64,000 nucleotides of DNA from Cyclaneusma minus (taxonomy: Eukaryota; Ascomycota; Leotiomycetes; Marthamycetales; Marthamycetaceae). The position numbers and the translations under genes were made by a program. Position 1 is the stretch's first letter. Every line of letters starts with the position of its first letter. Below the pieces are notes generated by a model that saw nothing but the letters and a program-made list of their open reading frames with translations, was not told the origin of the DNA and made no database searches. Below, one piece after another: positions 42,191 through 53,963 of this stretch. The DNA is taken from the NCBI GenBank assembly GCA_037179335.1, contig JAKZHN010000034.1, positions 62,001 through 126,000 on the forward strand. Direction: 5' to 3'.

Positions 42191-45100
42191 GAGGTAGTAT
42201 CAGCCAATGATATGGAAAGGGGCAGGCAATGGTGAATTCGGCAGTCCCAAATCCGTGGAGTTTGAAACCAGGCAAGCCACTCGACAACCATGGTGGGTGC
42301 AAGTCTGACTTGCGCTATCCGCCTATATCGGCAACATCTTCCAGGCCCCTGCAAAAATTTGCGTGGAAGACAATACATGATCGATTTTTGGGAGACAGCT
42401 CCCGTGGTGGTGTAGCTAGCTACTTAGTTTGTAGCTAGCCACGCCAAGAGTAAAAATGTAGTATAAATAAAGCTCTTGCGAGCTTTAGCTAGGTTCTGCA
42501 TTTAATACACCAGTGAACCACCCCACCTACCCTACCCTCTGCACGTGCTAGCATGAGGAATCGAGGATCGATAAATCCCATTTAGACCGTATGAAGTTTC
42601 TGTTGAGAGAACTGGAGCGGACACTTCAAATAATTGGGAGGCTTGGAAAGAAGACTTGGGTTGGGGAGCGCATGCTGGCGAAGAATGGGGGGAGGGGGGA
42701 TGGAGACCGGATATCGAATGATGGAGATGATGAAGCTGCACGGTCAAGGGATTGCTATCTCCTGACCGGCTTTGTGAAGCTCGGTGCTTACCAAAGGTGC
42801 AGAAGAAGATTTCTTGTTCGCCTACCTGGCTGGCTAGGTGCTGATATCTCTCCGGCTGAGCATGCTCGCTGTTGCCTCTTCGGCATAACGCAGGCTTGAT
42901 TATGACATTGGCAAGAGGCTGGAGCAAACACTGGCTTGGTTTGCACTCCTTGCTAGGGATCAAGCAGATCAGAGACAGCGAGGTGCATAGGAGAATTCTC
43001 GGGAGTCAGCCTTCACGAGTTTCCTCGAAACTTGCATGAAAGCACACAGATGGAGAAATTCCCCCCTGGAGTGAGAGGGAGCTGCCTCGGTATACTTGTA
43101 ACTTGGCAGCGTTTGGCGTCTTTGACGTGATTCTCCGCTGGCTTCGTCTTCTTGGCCCTTTGGACTGGACGTTCACTCTCGCTGGCGTTGCTGGAAGCCT
43201 CGTTCTTGATGTTGGGGGTAGCGCTGGCGTCGATGCTGAGAGCGGACTGCGATATGCGGATGCATAACATCGTCGTAGGCCTTCTGATCTGCCACCCAGA
43301 CGCTGGACAGCTAGCTGCTTGACGCTGTTTCCGTCCTTGGTCTCCGTATCGAGGAGGAAATGTATCCACATCCAACGGAAACATGTCGACAAGGAATAGC
43401 TCGGAGCACAAGAAAATCCTCCGCTGCCAGAGCTTCTCCTGGTGGGTGTATGGTGCGTAGAGAAGGAAAGTCACTTACCAGTTCCTCAGACACAAGCAGT
43501 CGGTAGCAGCCATCTCCCCAGCAAAGCTGTACGAAGCATCCATACATGTAGGCACGTTCTGGGTCGAACTTCGACCAGAGAACCACACTCACGAGCTTAC
43601 CACAGCTCCCCATGCCCATAAGTGACCCTGTTGTGCATCTTCCCCCATCAGATCTTCCCCAGATTCACACACTCCACAGCATCTTAACTCAACCTCAAAC
43701 CTTCCCCCAAGTCATGCCACATCCCGCCACTTGGTTCACTCTCAAACAGGCAAGGCCCGAAATCACGTGGCGTAAGCAAGCGCACGTGCACCTGCACCTC
43801 CCGTCAGCACTAATCCCTCCTTTGCCTGGTGCTGACATCACGGCCCGCCCCCACCACGGACCACCACCGCATGCGTGCAAAGTGCGAGAAAAATGACAGC
43901 GCGAAACACGGCCAAGAGAAAACAAGGCCAGAGGTGTGAGATTTTGGTGTCTGATAACGGGAACGTGGTGAGCAGAAGGGATGGATATAAGAAGAGCGGT
44001 GCCTTCCACATGGCCTTCTGGAATACGAAAGTTTCCTTGACTTGACTCGGACTGAACTCTCGACAACACCGGAAACTCTCGAATGGCTGCAAGACGGGAT
44101 TGCGAGTCAATACGGAAAGGATGAATGGGATTTCGGCACGGGATTGAAGGACGAGACGGTGATGGGAATTGGGAAGAGGGAACGACAGCAGGAATCACGG
44201 GGTTCCAAATTCGACAACACCGCCATGGATAGGGGAAGGGGCACGCAACAGCGAACTCACGGTCACGCCTTCGACATCACGATCTACCAACAGTCCGGAA
44301 ATCACGACTTGCGACCTCCCGACCGCCTCTCTCTCTCTCTCTCTCTCGGAGTCACTCGAAATCTCCAGCAAGCGCACTTCCCGCCGCCGCGCCATGTGAA
44401 ATTTGCTCAACCCACCACACAGACCTCAGTCGGAGTCCGTCACAAGTGGCCAAGCCTCTCGCAGAGCTGTACCGATTAGGCAAACCTACGGACCCCACGA
44501 ATCCAGCGGTCCAGCCCCTTTGTGACCAGGGCTCAGAGCCTTGATTTTTGAGAAGGAACCAGCATCTTCGCCGAACTAACCTGGTGGCCCAGACTAATAA
44601 GCCGTTGAATTGTCAAAACGTAAGTTTTGGATCCTGTTCATACCACTAATAAGCAAATTCACTCCTAGGCATCAAGTCTAGCATGGGGTCAAAGAGCCAG
44701 CTCGCGGATCCTTCGTGGAGGCTGAGCTCTTCAGCAGTCCCGATTCCCCGAAGGGGGGCCACTTTGGCACTTGAACTTCGAATCGGGCATCACTCCTCGT
44801 CACGACACCTCATCCAACGTGGATAGGCTCACGCCCACTCACTAGGGTATGGGAAAAGTATACGCTGCATCTCTTTGCATGATGTCCGTCGGCATCATCA
44901 ACTTGCATGTCGATGATGATGTTTTGTACCCATGGTTGAACGACATTCGATATTTTTGGTCGGTGTCGGGCGGCCGCTTCCACCGACTCGCCGACGTTAA
45001 ACCATCGAATGTCGACGATCCCTCTGAGATCGCAAGCTCCTTGATTTCCAGTTTCTCCCTTTTTCGCAAGGGAATTTGGAGATCTCAACTTGTAAAAAGG

Positions 45101-47586
45101 GGGCATGTGCTTGTGAAATTTGAAATCCGGGGTTGTAGAGCGTAGATCGAGACTTCTTGGAGGACAAACGGGGGCCAACGTGGCTGCTTACTATTCTTGG
45201 CAACAGATTTAAGGTGCTGACCCCCAGAAACAGAGATCTGGGTGAGGCCCATTTTCGTTGGCCAGGAGAGGCGTGAGATGCCAGAAACAAGAAGATGAAA
45301 CTGGAGACACTCCTCAGAACCGAATCAGACAAAGCTTTTTGATGGTGATATCAGATATGGCCACAAAACTCTCTTGTCCTCTGGACAGATCACCGTGTAC
45401 TCCAGAGTCCAGACCTAAAGTACCGAGTTCCGAGTCTTCAATTGCATCATACGGACCATTTTTCAGGGTTCTGGCGTGTTGTGCCTGTGACTCTGGGAGA
45501 AAATAGAGAGGGGCCCCTCGTGTAGATCAGGGAAATCGTGACGACGCAGTGCTGTTGTGGATAGTTGCACAGCCTTCCGCTGGACGGCGTGTAAAAGTTC
45601 CGATCAGAAACATCAATCGGGGAAGCTTGATTCTTGACTAGACGTGCGCCGGTATTCCGTTTTGAGCATTTGGCAGAGGTTTGGAGACACGAAAGAAACG
45701 ATGGTGCAACGGTCCACATGTGAGGAATACGTATTGTGGACTTGCGATCTTTCAGGCTCGTGCAGGACGTGGGCCTCTGAAAGACCAGCCGCTCTCTGAG
45801 ACCGCGGGGAGGAAGCCGCAGCTTGCAGGATGTAGGAGTTGGCCAACAGGCTCCTTATCAGAGTTGAAACTTGAAGCTGGAGCAAATCCCTCGGCCTGGT
45901 TGCCAAAAGAGCATCCTCGAGGAGTCGGCTACATGTACAAGGTTCAAAGCCTCAAATTCTGTGGCGGACCGCGGCTGGACATCCTTCGGAGAGGCAACCG
46001 CTCCTGGACTCCTGAGCCACAGCCCGCTTCATCCTTCACAAGGATCTCAAAGCTTTGGTCTCATCGAGATCCTTGTGGGCCGTGTTCTCCTGTTGGCTGG
46101 GTAGACGACCGGCGGAAGTGTAGCCAATCGAGGGGGATCATCGAACCAATTTACCAGCCGCAAGGTCGAAAGAATTCGGTGGATTCCCAATTCCCATTCA
46201 ATAGAGATCGCCACAAGCAATCAGCTTTGGAGAGGCGTGTCTTTGAGATAATTAGGAGGAGTGGGATGCTAATGCTAGGCAGCCAAATATCGAAGGAAAT
46301 GATCTTGGGTCCCGTTCAGGGCTTCAGGCAACGAATTTCCATCTCCTTCTCCCAGGCTCGAAGTCGGCTTCGGCCGATGGCATCAGAGTTCGATTCGAAG
46401 ATGATACCGATCATACGCAAGCTTCGAACCTGAATCATTCAGCTTGGACGGGAGCTCGGTGCCCGAATGTAAATAGAAATCCGGTTGATGTCATTTTGTG
46501 GTGACTGGTGAAAAAGCTTAGCTTTCCAGTCTTGCAAAATGGGGTTCCACGCGTATTGAAGCAAGGCCCTGGCCGCTGCGCCCTGCGTCAAATTGTGATA
46601 CTCATGATACGCAGCTCGATTTGGTTGTAAAACTTATAACATATCGAAGACGGCAAATTATCACGGGCAGGGCATCCCGGATTGTCCAATATCGGGGTCT
46701 CGAATATCTCTTCTCCCGAGTTCCGGCTTGTGTACATGTGGCGTGGATGTAGTAAGAATATGGTCGCGATGCTGTGCCATGGGCTAGGGCCCAGCCAACG
46801 GCGGAGGGCTTGGACATGATGCCATCCGCCACACGGCTATCGACATGCACCGCCGTACGACAGATGCGCGTCTCTGGATGGAGAGTTGGCCCGAAAGAGG
46901 GTGTGCTGGCTCGGTGGATTGGAGGATGCGTGGCTTGAGTTGAAAGGACGATGGAGGCAAAGATTTGGGAGCTTGGGCGTCGAAAAGCCGGCCTTTGGCT
47001 GCTGTGGCCCGTGCTAGCAGCTACCCTGCATGAGGCCTAGCCCCCTATCATTTTGGTGGGTCCCCGCCTTTGCAGGAACATGATTGATGAACCCGTGCCC
47101 CAGACTCGGCCAGCTCCTACGACAACCTGCCAATCATTTCCCGTTCCGGCTTTTTATAAATTGAAACTCTTTACAACTTAGTGTGGCCCAGCCATCTGGA
47201 GCCTGTCTTGTGCCATCCCTGGCCCGGCCCACCAGCGATATCCACCTGCCAGCGTCCACACCCCTCCCTGTCCGTACATGTATGTAATAGGATCGCTCTA
47301 GCTTCGTGTATACCGTCAAGCTGTGTCGTCAATCGATCCTCGGCACCATGGAACAAGAGCTCTGGCCAGTTCTCCCAGATCTTGATATAGACCTGCTTCC
47401 CTCCCGCTGAACTTTCAGAAAACCTAAGACTCTACATAGTACAAAGTACATCTACATCACTTCTATACACTTCCATACACCCACAACCTCATCCATCGAC
47501 AAAGTCTCTATACCTTGACGATACACTCATACCTCTACAACACATCTACAACACCTCCACCAACCTTTACACAACCAACCGTCAAG
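42191..47586. other. 5.4-kb gene-free stretch
   Basis: The longest stretch without a convincing gene. The longest frame, 45681-46433 plus, is open for 250 codons but is compositionally odd (W/P/R-rich, no domain). A minus-strand frame at 43013-43474 is low-complexity with a possible donor near 43480. Other items: the palindromic GTAGCTAGCTAC at about 42413, a perfect hairpin AAAGCTCTTGCGAGCTTT at about 42469-42486, and a (CT) run at 44327-44347. The right end is the promoter of the 2EXR gene. No transposase or RNA gene recognised. Confidence 0.4.
44327..44347 (+). repeat. (CT)n microsatellite
   Basis: A perfect 21-nt CT dinucleotide run. Confidence 0.9.
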
Positions 47587-48441
47587 ATGATTTTCTTCCC
47601 CTACTCCACAACCTACACCCCTCCCACCATCCAACCCAAACGCAAACCCATGACACCCACCTTCCCCCAATTCAACCGCCTCCCCCTCGAACTCCGCCGC
47701 CAAATCTGGCGCGAAGCTATGCCCGACTCCCGAACCGTCTGCCTCAAATCCACCACCGTAACCACCCCCTCGGGCGAATCCCTCCCCCAACTAATCACCA
47801 AATCCACACCCATCCCCGCCGTCTTCCACGTCTGCGCCGAATCCCGCACCGAAGCATTCATGTACTACCGCGCCGCCTTTTCCTCTTTCTCCTCCTCCGG
47901 CGATCTCAAACACGCCGCCTACATCGACTTCTCCCGCGAGACCATCTACTGCTCCTTCCACATGTCAATGTCTTCTCCCGGCCAAGGTCTGCGCGCTGCA
48001 CGAAAAGCCTCCGCCGCTGGGCTGCCCCGCCGCACACCGCCTACGGCGCTGCAGACGCTTGCTGAGCAGGAAGGTCATCAGATTCGCCATCTCGCGGTGC
48101 ATTTTGGAAATCCATTTACGCCATATTTTATGGTTGATGTGTCGAAACCTATCAAGAAATGCGCCGAGTCGTTGCTGAAGATGGAGAGACTTGAGGAAGT
48201 GACCCTTGTGTGGGTTGAGGAGAGTTCGCCGAGTAACTACTTCATGGAGGGGAAGAGCGAAGGCAGTGGAGAGGCGGAGAAGGAGAAGGTAAAGGAGGTG
48301 GTGGAGAATTCGGAGTTTAGCAAAGAATATATTTTTGATTTGGCGAAGGAGGCGGATGCGTTGCAGAAGTTGTTGAAGGAGGCGGAGAAGGAGAGGCCGG
48401 GGTATAAGGCGCCAAATGTCAAGGTGCTTTGCGATTTGTGA
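47587..48441 (+). CDS. 2EXR domain protein
   Basis: An intronless 284-residue protein. I start at the ATG at 47587; the frame is open further 5' but only from a TTG. After a short proline-rich head, residues 27-90 are the fungal 2EXR domain: FPQFNRLPLELRRQIW, then AMPDSRTV, and later PAVFHVCAESRTEAF and YIDFSRETIY. 2EXR genes are expanded in many Pezizomycotina and their function is unknown. The C-terminal third is a charged, helical, probably coiled segment (EAEKEKVKEVVENSEFSKEYIFDLAKEADALQKLLKEAEKE). The first 100 codons are extremely C-rich at third positions compared with the rest. A MITE lies 320 bp downstream. Confidence 0.85.
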   Translation: MIFFPYSTTYTPPTIQPKRKPMTPTFPQFNRLPLELRRQIWREAMPDSRTVCLKSTTVTTPSGESLPQLITKSTPIPAVFHVCAESRTEAFMYYRAAFSSFSSSGDLKHAAYIDFSRETIYCSFHMSMSSPGQGLRAARKASAAGLPRRTPPTALQTLAEQEGHQIRHLAVHFGNPFTPYFMVDVSKPIKKCAESLLKMERLEEVTLVWVEESSPSNYFMEGKSEGSGEAEKEKVKEVVENSEFSKEYIFDLAKEADALQKLLKEAEKERPGYKAPNVKVLCDL

Positions 48442-50876
48442 GTTTTGTGTTTTTGGCATGGGAGTTGGATCGTTTTGCTTATTGGGGGAGTTTTCGGGAA
48501 TGGCTTGGATATGGGAACCAAAGCGAAAAGGGAAGGATGGGGAAATGACCGGCGCTACTTGGTGCTTTCTTCCGAGTACAAAAAGGAAGCTTGTAATACC
48601 GAGACGACCAGACTGTCTCTGACAAGCAGCTGGGTGGATATGACGCATGGGATACCATCGAAAAGCTCTACATAGCCTAAAAACACTGTATAAAACATCC
48701 CAGAATCCTTCTACATTGTGTTCCAATATTTGCAATGTGAGTTGACTGACCTTGAAATGCCACAGTGGGGGAAAAGAAGTCTGTACATGTACCCCCCTGG
48801 GATGACAACATCTAAGTGATCTCAAATTTACACCAAATTTCAGCACTTTTAAGTCACATTTCCATTCTGAACGAAATCTCATGATCTTGAACCACCACTG
48901 CCTGACACCTGCCCGTGCTGCATTATTGCAGAGCTCAATTGCTTTTGTATCCTGCTCTGCAATTGGAATAGAAATCGCTTGAAATTTTGCACTCAAAAGT
49001 CAAAAATCACGTAGATGTTGTCATCTCCTGGGGGTATAGAGACTTTTCTCCCCTTACTGTACACTGTACACTTTGATTTAAGTTACCTACGCTGAAAACC
49101 CATGTGTTCGATGAAATGCAGCGGGGATATGCTCAGCCAGAGGGATGTCAGCACCTACTACCTCACGGATCACGGCGCCCTGCGGGTTAGGTTGGGCGTT
49201 AGCACTTACCTCTAGGTAGTCTGGGAAACATGAAAAAGAAAAAGGGCAGCTGCCCCAAGGATTAGTGGGCTAGGGCTTTTATTTAGGAATCCAGAGGGTA
49301 GATGTTGGTTAGGGTCAACGTGGTTAGGAAGGTTAGGAAGGTTAGAAGAAAAAAAACTAGAAAGACAATTTCCTTTCTGCGTCTGCACTGCCCTTTAGTA
49401 GTTTTTTTTTTTATTTTCAAGAAAAATTCTGGTATCCTTGAACTTCCCTTCTCTCCACAGAGACTCTGTTAACAGCATCAAATTATTAAAAACGGGACGA
49501 AAATTCATAATAGGACGAGATACGCCACTTTTCACCATCGGTGGGTGGTACATATGTGGGATTTGGTGGAGGGGAGATATATTTGCCAGCAAGAAGATTG
49601 GACATGACTGTTGACTCCTATGATAAATCCGTCGGCTATACTTAAAGGGCAAATTTGTAGAAAGTGATTGTGACTTATGTATTTGAATTTCGAGTTATCG
49701 ATAGAGGGATGAACAAAGTTGGCAATACAAGTATTTTGGGAAAGCAAGACTGGGTTTTGTGGCGAAGTGGGAGGAGACAAACATGGAGGTTGGTTTTCTT
49801 GTGCTTTATTGCTCTTTACACAATATTAGCAAAATGGGGATTGGGGAGGAAATGAGCGTTCGAACCCTGTGAACTACGACCGGAGCTAGCTCTAAGTCTG
49901 AAGCGTGAAGTCTGAAGTCTGATATATATACCAGTTTACTGCGTTCGTTGTGTTTCTTAAGTCTGGGGAAACTAGGGAATGAGATGGGGGAACACACAAC
50001 TCCTCACGAGCATTCTTTCAGGAGTCTGTCCGAGCATCAGATCTAACCACTCCCATCCGTTTGATTTATTTCCTTCTGAGACACTGCCGTCCAGTCTCAT
50101 GTTATGTGTGCTCCGGCTTTCGCACACCGCAAAGATCTTCAGAAGCTACTGTCACTGGCACTAACAAGCGTCACCAAACAAGAATTTCGTCACTTTCACC
50201 AACCCACATGCACAACATCGAAAGCACAGAAAGACTGTCGGAATCAGTGAATCTTTTTCGTTGGTTCATTTTTTGTTATTTACCTAGCGAAGCAAGCAGC
50301 AAGCGCGGTCAAAGCTAGCCTTTGACCCCCCTCGAAGACTGCATCTTCAGATAACTCCAGACGACCAGTACCTCTGTATCTTCGTGTCTCAATGTGGGAC
50401 CTGGAGGGGTATGTGAGCGAAGCAATCCAGTCCCATGAAACACCTTCTACCATATGCTTTTTTCCTTGATGCTGCCCAGAACCAGTTTTGAACCATATGA
50501 ACGCCTGGAGATGACGCCCGGAGATGACAGACGATGCGGAAAGGAAGAAGTAAGCAGAAGGTGTCAAAGACCCGGGCGAGAGCGCGAGGTGGGCTTGTTT
50601 GGGTGGGGTCTGCACAGAGCAGGCAAGCTCTCTTCAACCTTGAGGTTGAGCAACCAACCCAGCACGACAACAAACGACTCCATCGCACCAATTCTATGCC
50701 ATCGATCGCCATCCTGCCCAAATATGCCCAGATCATGAAATTTCATCTCTCATAATTCATCTTGCTGACATTGCTTTGCTTTCGTCCCTAGTCAATGTCG
50801 TCTTCACCCAAAGGTGCTGGACAACAAGCTCGACGACAGCACGACCAAGGAACCAGCAACCACAACCTCAGCAACC
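48442..50876. other. Gene-free stretch containing a MITE
   Basis: 2.4 kb between the 2EXR gene and the RAD7 stop. Contains the inverted-repeat element 48763-49059. Near 49320-49350 the sequence GGTTAGGAA is repeated three times in tandem, loosely telomere-like. The remainder is AT-rich unique DNA with short frames only. Confidence 0.45.
48763..49059. mobile_element. 297-bp MITE with 55-bp inverted repeats
   Basis: The two ends are imperfect inverted repeats for about 55 bp. From the left: CAGTGGGGGAAAAGAAGTCT, then TACCCCCCTGGG and GATGACAACATCTAAGTGAT; the complement of the right end has CAGTAAGGGGAGAAAAGTCT, TACCCCCAGGA and GATGACAACATCTACGTGAT. The right end is followed by TA; the left has CA at the expected site, one change from TA. 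The termini match those of the 6403-6972 element, so both probably belong to the same Tc1/mariner (pogo/Fot1-like) group. No transposase. Confidence 0.75.
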
Positions 50877-52790
50877 TCAATCACGCCTCGCACCACGCAT
50901 CTCAATACCCAAGGCCGTCGGCACACCCAACAACAAGCGTCCCTCAGGCACATACGGCTCCACCTTCTGCGTGACACCGAAGTTACCAAACACCTTCAGC
51001 GTCTGCAGCTTCGGACAAGCTCGAAAGATACAGCCAACAACAAAGTCATTGACACCCCAGATGAAGCTCGCATCCATCGTCTGCAACTCCGGGTAGCACT
51101 TGCCCTTCTTGAACACTTCTTCGAAGGTCTCGCTCGTGATGTGGCGGCAGGAGTGGATGTTGAGGTACACGAGAGTGCTGCCGGAGTGTTCCATCATGGC
51201 GGTGAAGCCAGCGGAGCAGAGACCAATACCGGGAGCGTTGCCCGAGGGGTCTCCGGCGTCCAGGTGGCGGCACTTGTGGAGGTCGATGTGCTTGAGGGGA
51301 GGGTTCTGCCAGTTGGTGAAGAGACGAACGAAGGCAGCGTCGGTGATGCATTCGTTATCGGTGAGGCGGAACTTCTGGAGGTACGCGCACTCCTTGTGCA
51401 TGGTATCAAGGATGGGATCTTCGAGGTGGGGGACCATGTCGAGACAAAGAGTCTTGAAACCGATGCCGATGGACTTGATGACCTCGAGGTACGGGTCGGT
51501 GGTCGTCTCCTTGTAGATGCGGAGAGTGAGGTGTTGGAGGGTGGGGAGTTTGGCTACATGGGCGATGCCAGCATCGGTCACCTTCTGGTTATGCGAGATC
51601 TTCAGTCGCTCAATGTTGGGGCAGGTCGCGCTGATGAGATCAATCTGCTCATCACCGAAGTGACCGTCGGTCGCATACACCTTCAGGGCCTTGAGATGCT
51701 TGCCCTTCTCGACCAAGAAGTTGTTCCAGTGGTCGTCGTCAATCAAGTTCGCTCCATGGATGGCGAGACTTTCGAGCTCGACGGGACAGTTGGTCAGGAA
51801 CTCCATCACCTTGTTCTTGAACTGAATCCCATTGCGGAGGCGGAGTTTCTTGATGTGGGGAACAAGCTGGAAGATGCGAATGTAATCATCGCTCACGAGC
51901 TTGGCACCATCATAAACACTGACGGTGTCATGATGCGACTCCAGAAACAGATCCAAGGTCTTTGAAGTCAAGAGTCGCTTCTTGGAGAGCTGGGCAGCGA
52001 TCTTGTCGATGTTATGGTACGGGAGTTCACCAAGATCCGAGGCCATGTCAATGTTCTTGACAAGAGCCTCGATACACAAGTCCATCAGGCTCTTTGCACC
52101 TGGCTTCACGCTCTGTCCATCCATCATCTTACTCTGCGTCTGGCGGCGATTTCCACGACCATCGGCCTTCTTCTTCTTGGAACCCTTGCCTTCCTCATCG
52201 TCAAGATCCTTGGAGCACTTGTTGCACAACAATCCGCCCTCAGGTCCCTTGCGAGAGTAAGCTGTGACGGCGAACCTAGTATCGCAGATCTCGCAGTTCT
52301 CCATCTGTTTTGGCATGGGAAGATACGAAGCATCGGCTTCCAAGACTTGGCGGGCTTCTTCATCCGAGTCCGTAATCTCCTCTTCTGAGCCCATTCTCTG
52401 CTGACGCCTCGCACGATTGGCCTGGAACCTCTTGGAGGCCTTGATCTTTGAAATGGCCTTGGCCTCATCGCGCTTACGCTTCTTCGACTCCTTGGTTTCC
52501 ACCTCGCTTTCGTCTCCGGCTCCTCCTGAGGCATCTGGCATTGCGCTGTCGCCGTCGCCATTGGCAGGAGCGGCAGGGGTGTTTGCAGCAGCTTGTGCAG
52601 CAGCAGCTTGCTGGGATGCTAGAGCAGCAGCCCTACGAGCTTGAGCGTCGCTCTGGATTTGATGGGCAGAGATATTGTGAGAGGCGAGGAAGTCGGTCAA
52701 GGCAGACTGGGGGCCTCGGATGGCACTACGTCTGTTTTGATTCGGGTTTGGGTTTGGGTTAGACCTAGATGGCAGGTTAGTCGCTGACAT
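50877..52790 (-). CDS. RAD7: DNA repair protein Rad7
   Basis: An intronless 637-residue protein matching fungal Rad7. It begins with an S/N/P-rich head and the conserved RGPQSALTDFLASHNIS motif, then an alanine-rich stretch, a basic bipartite nuclear signal (KESKKRKRDE) and an acidic patch (GSEEEITDSDEEA). A paired CxxC element, CEIC at 166-169 and CNKC at 189-192, suggests a small zinc site. From about residue 230 to the end come leucine-rich repeats of the cysteine-containing type (CPNIERLKISHNQKVTDAG, LQKFRLTDNECITD, LVYLNIHSCRHIT). With Rad16 it forms NEF4, which scans chromatin for damage in global-genome nucleotide excision repair and acts as part of a cullin ubiquitin ligase in yeast. 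It is transcribed divergently from RAD16. Confidence 0.92.
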   Translation of the reverse strand: MSATNLPSRSNPNPNPNQNRRSAIRGPQSALTDFLASHNISAHQIQSDAQARRAAALASQQAAAAQAAANTPAAPANGDGDSAMPDASGGAGDESEVETKESKKRKRDEAKAISKIKASKRFQANRARRQQRMGSEEEITDSDEEARQVLEADASYLPMPKQMENCEICDTRFAVTAYSRKGPEGGLLCNKCSKDLDDEEGKGSKKKKADGRGNRRQTQSKMMDGQSVKPGAKSLMDLCIEALVKNIDMASDLGELPYHNIDKIAAQLSKKRLLTSKTLDLFLESHHDTVSVYDGAKLVSDDYIRIFQLVPHIKKLRLRNGIQFKNKVMEFLTNCPVELESLAIHGANLIDDDHWNNFLVEKGKHLKALKVYATDGHFGDEQIDLISATCPNIERLKISHNQKVTDAGIAHVAKLPTLQHLTLRIYKETTTDPYLEVIKSIGIGFKTLCLDMVPHLEDPILDTMHKECAYLQKFRLTDNECITDAAFVRLFTNWQNPPLKHIDLHKCRHLDAGDPSGNAPGIGLCSAGFTAMMEHSGSTLVYLNIHSCRHITSETFEEVFKKGKCYPELQTMDASFIWGVNDFVVGCIFRACPKLQTLKVFGNFGVTQKVEPYVPEGRLLLGVPTALGIEMRGARRD

Positions 52791-53963
52791 GGGAGTCTTG
52801 ATATGGGAGTCTGTTCAAGTCTTCACGTACATCTTCGCTGTCCTTGAGTTTGCGACTTGACGAGATTGGAGTTGTTGCTGTTTGATGCCCCACCGCGCAG
52901 GCAATTGGTTCAGAGAGCTCGTCGGCCTCAAGCACACTCGGTGGTACTCAAAGAGAAGAGCGTAAGACGCAAAGCCTTGATATCGAAGAAGGGGAGAGAG
53001 TTGAAAGGGGTTTGACAGGCAGCGATATTGCGCGGGCGGAGGATGAGGGACTCAACCAGATGCAGAGGAAGAGGAGATACAATCGGGCACAGAGGCGATG
53101 GAAGCGATACAACTGAGTGCAGGAGACGAGATTCAAATCGGCCGCAGAGGGGATTCCACTGGCGGCAGATGAGATTGAAAACTGTGAACCTCGGGCGCAG
53201 GTGAAGAGGAGATTGAACAGGCACAGTTCAAACAGATTCCAAAGTGTGAATCTGGACGGCGACGGTGTTGACGGGATTTATTTGGTGGCGAACGCGGTGA
53301 CAAATTCACGACCGCTTCACATATGTGCTCTTTGATACCTACCTACGCGACGCGGCACTAGCGCGAGGCTTAAGTGCTTTCTGCAACGGAGGCGGTACGA
53401 ATACGAGCTACACTCCAATTGGACCATCGCCAACTCCTTTCCGCCTCGGCCTGGTCTTTGATCTGGCTTTAACTCCTTTATAAAAGGTGGTTTCAGTTAT
53501 TTGGACTGACTTAGTCTATCTGAGTATGTCCATTGGCTCAGAAAATCACTCCTGATTTTATATATCTGGATTGAGTGACAAGCTCCAGCCACACTTCTCC
53601 AAAGGCAACAAAGGAGTCCGCCACATCTCTTAAGTTCGTCACGTGAATTCGTGTCGCGCGATTCGCCACCCGGCTTCACAACGAGGCTGTCTCCTTCACA
53701 AACCACATCTCGGCAATCCCCAGGCGCCGCCACCGAGAAGCTTCCCGCGCGACCTGTTCCTCTGCCACCTTTTTTCTCTCCACATCTCCCTTTCACATCA
53801 TCTCCGCCCGTCTTTGCCTCCTGCGCATCAATCGGTCAGTTCCCCTCAACCGATCAGTTACAAGCACAAGGCAGATACCACTTCTCTCTCCCACCTCGAC
53901 CTGTGAACCAGTGGCGACAATACCTGACAACACCTCCCAATTCCACCATTGGAGATCGCAACC
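52791..53963. promoter_or_regulatory. Shared intergenic region of RAD7 and RAD16
   Basis: 1.17 kb separates the two start codons, which point away from each other. The RAD16-proximal 250 bp are C/T-rich; the RAD7-proximal part is purine-rich on the plus strand. No reading frame of substance lies between, so the two promoters must share this segment. I could not identify a defined damage-response site by eye. Confidence 0.5.

Noticed and set aside
43013..43613. Possible two-exon minus-strand gene (donor near 43480)
   Set aside because: Only a low-complexity S/A/K-rich stretch looks protein-like; start and acceptor are ambiguous and no domain is visible.
45681..46433. 250-codon open frame on the plus strand
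   Set aside because: No domain, odd composition rich in W, P and R, no promoter-like or splice context; long frames arise by chance in GC-rich DNA. Kept only as a note in the gene-free stretch.
47965..48996. 343-codon minus-strand frame antisense to the 2EXR gene and through the MITE
   Set aside because: Its C-terminal part is the complement of a clear 2EXR coding sequence and its N-terminal part is the MITE interior; not a separate gene.
49827..49867. Second A/B-box-like pair (TAGCAAAATGG, GTTCGAACCC)
   Set aside because: Boxes are only about 30 nt apart, too close for a tRNA, and no cloverleaf forms.
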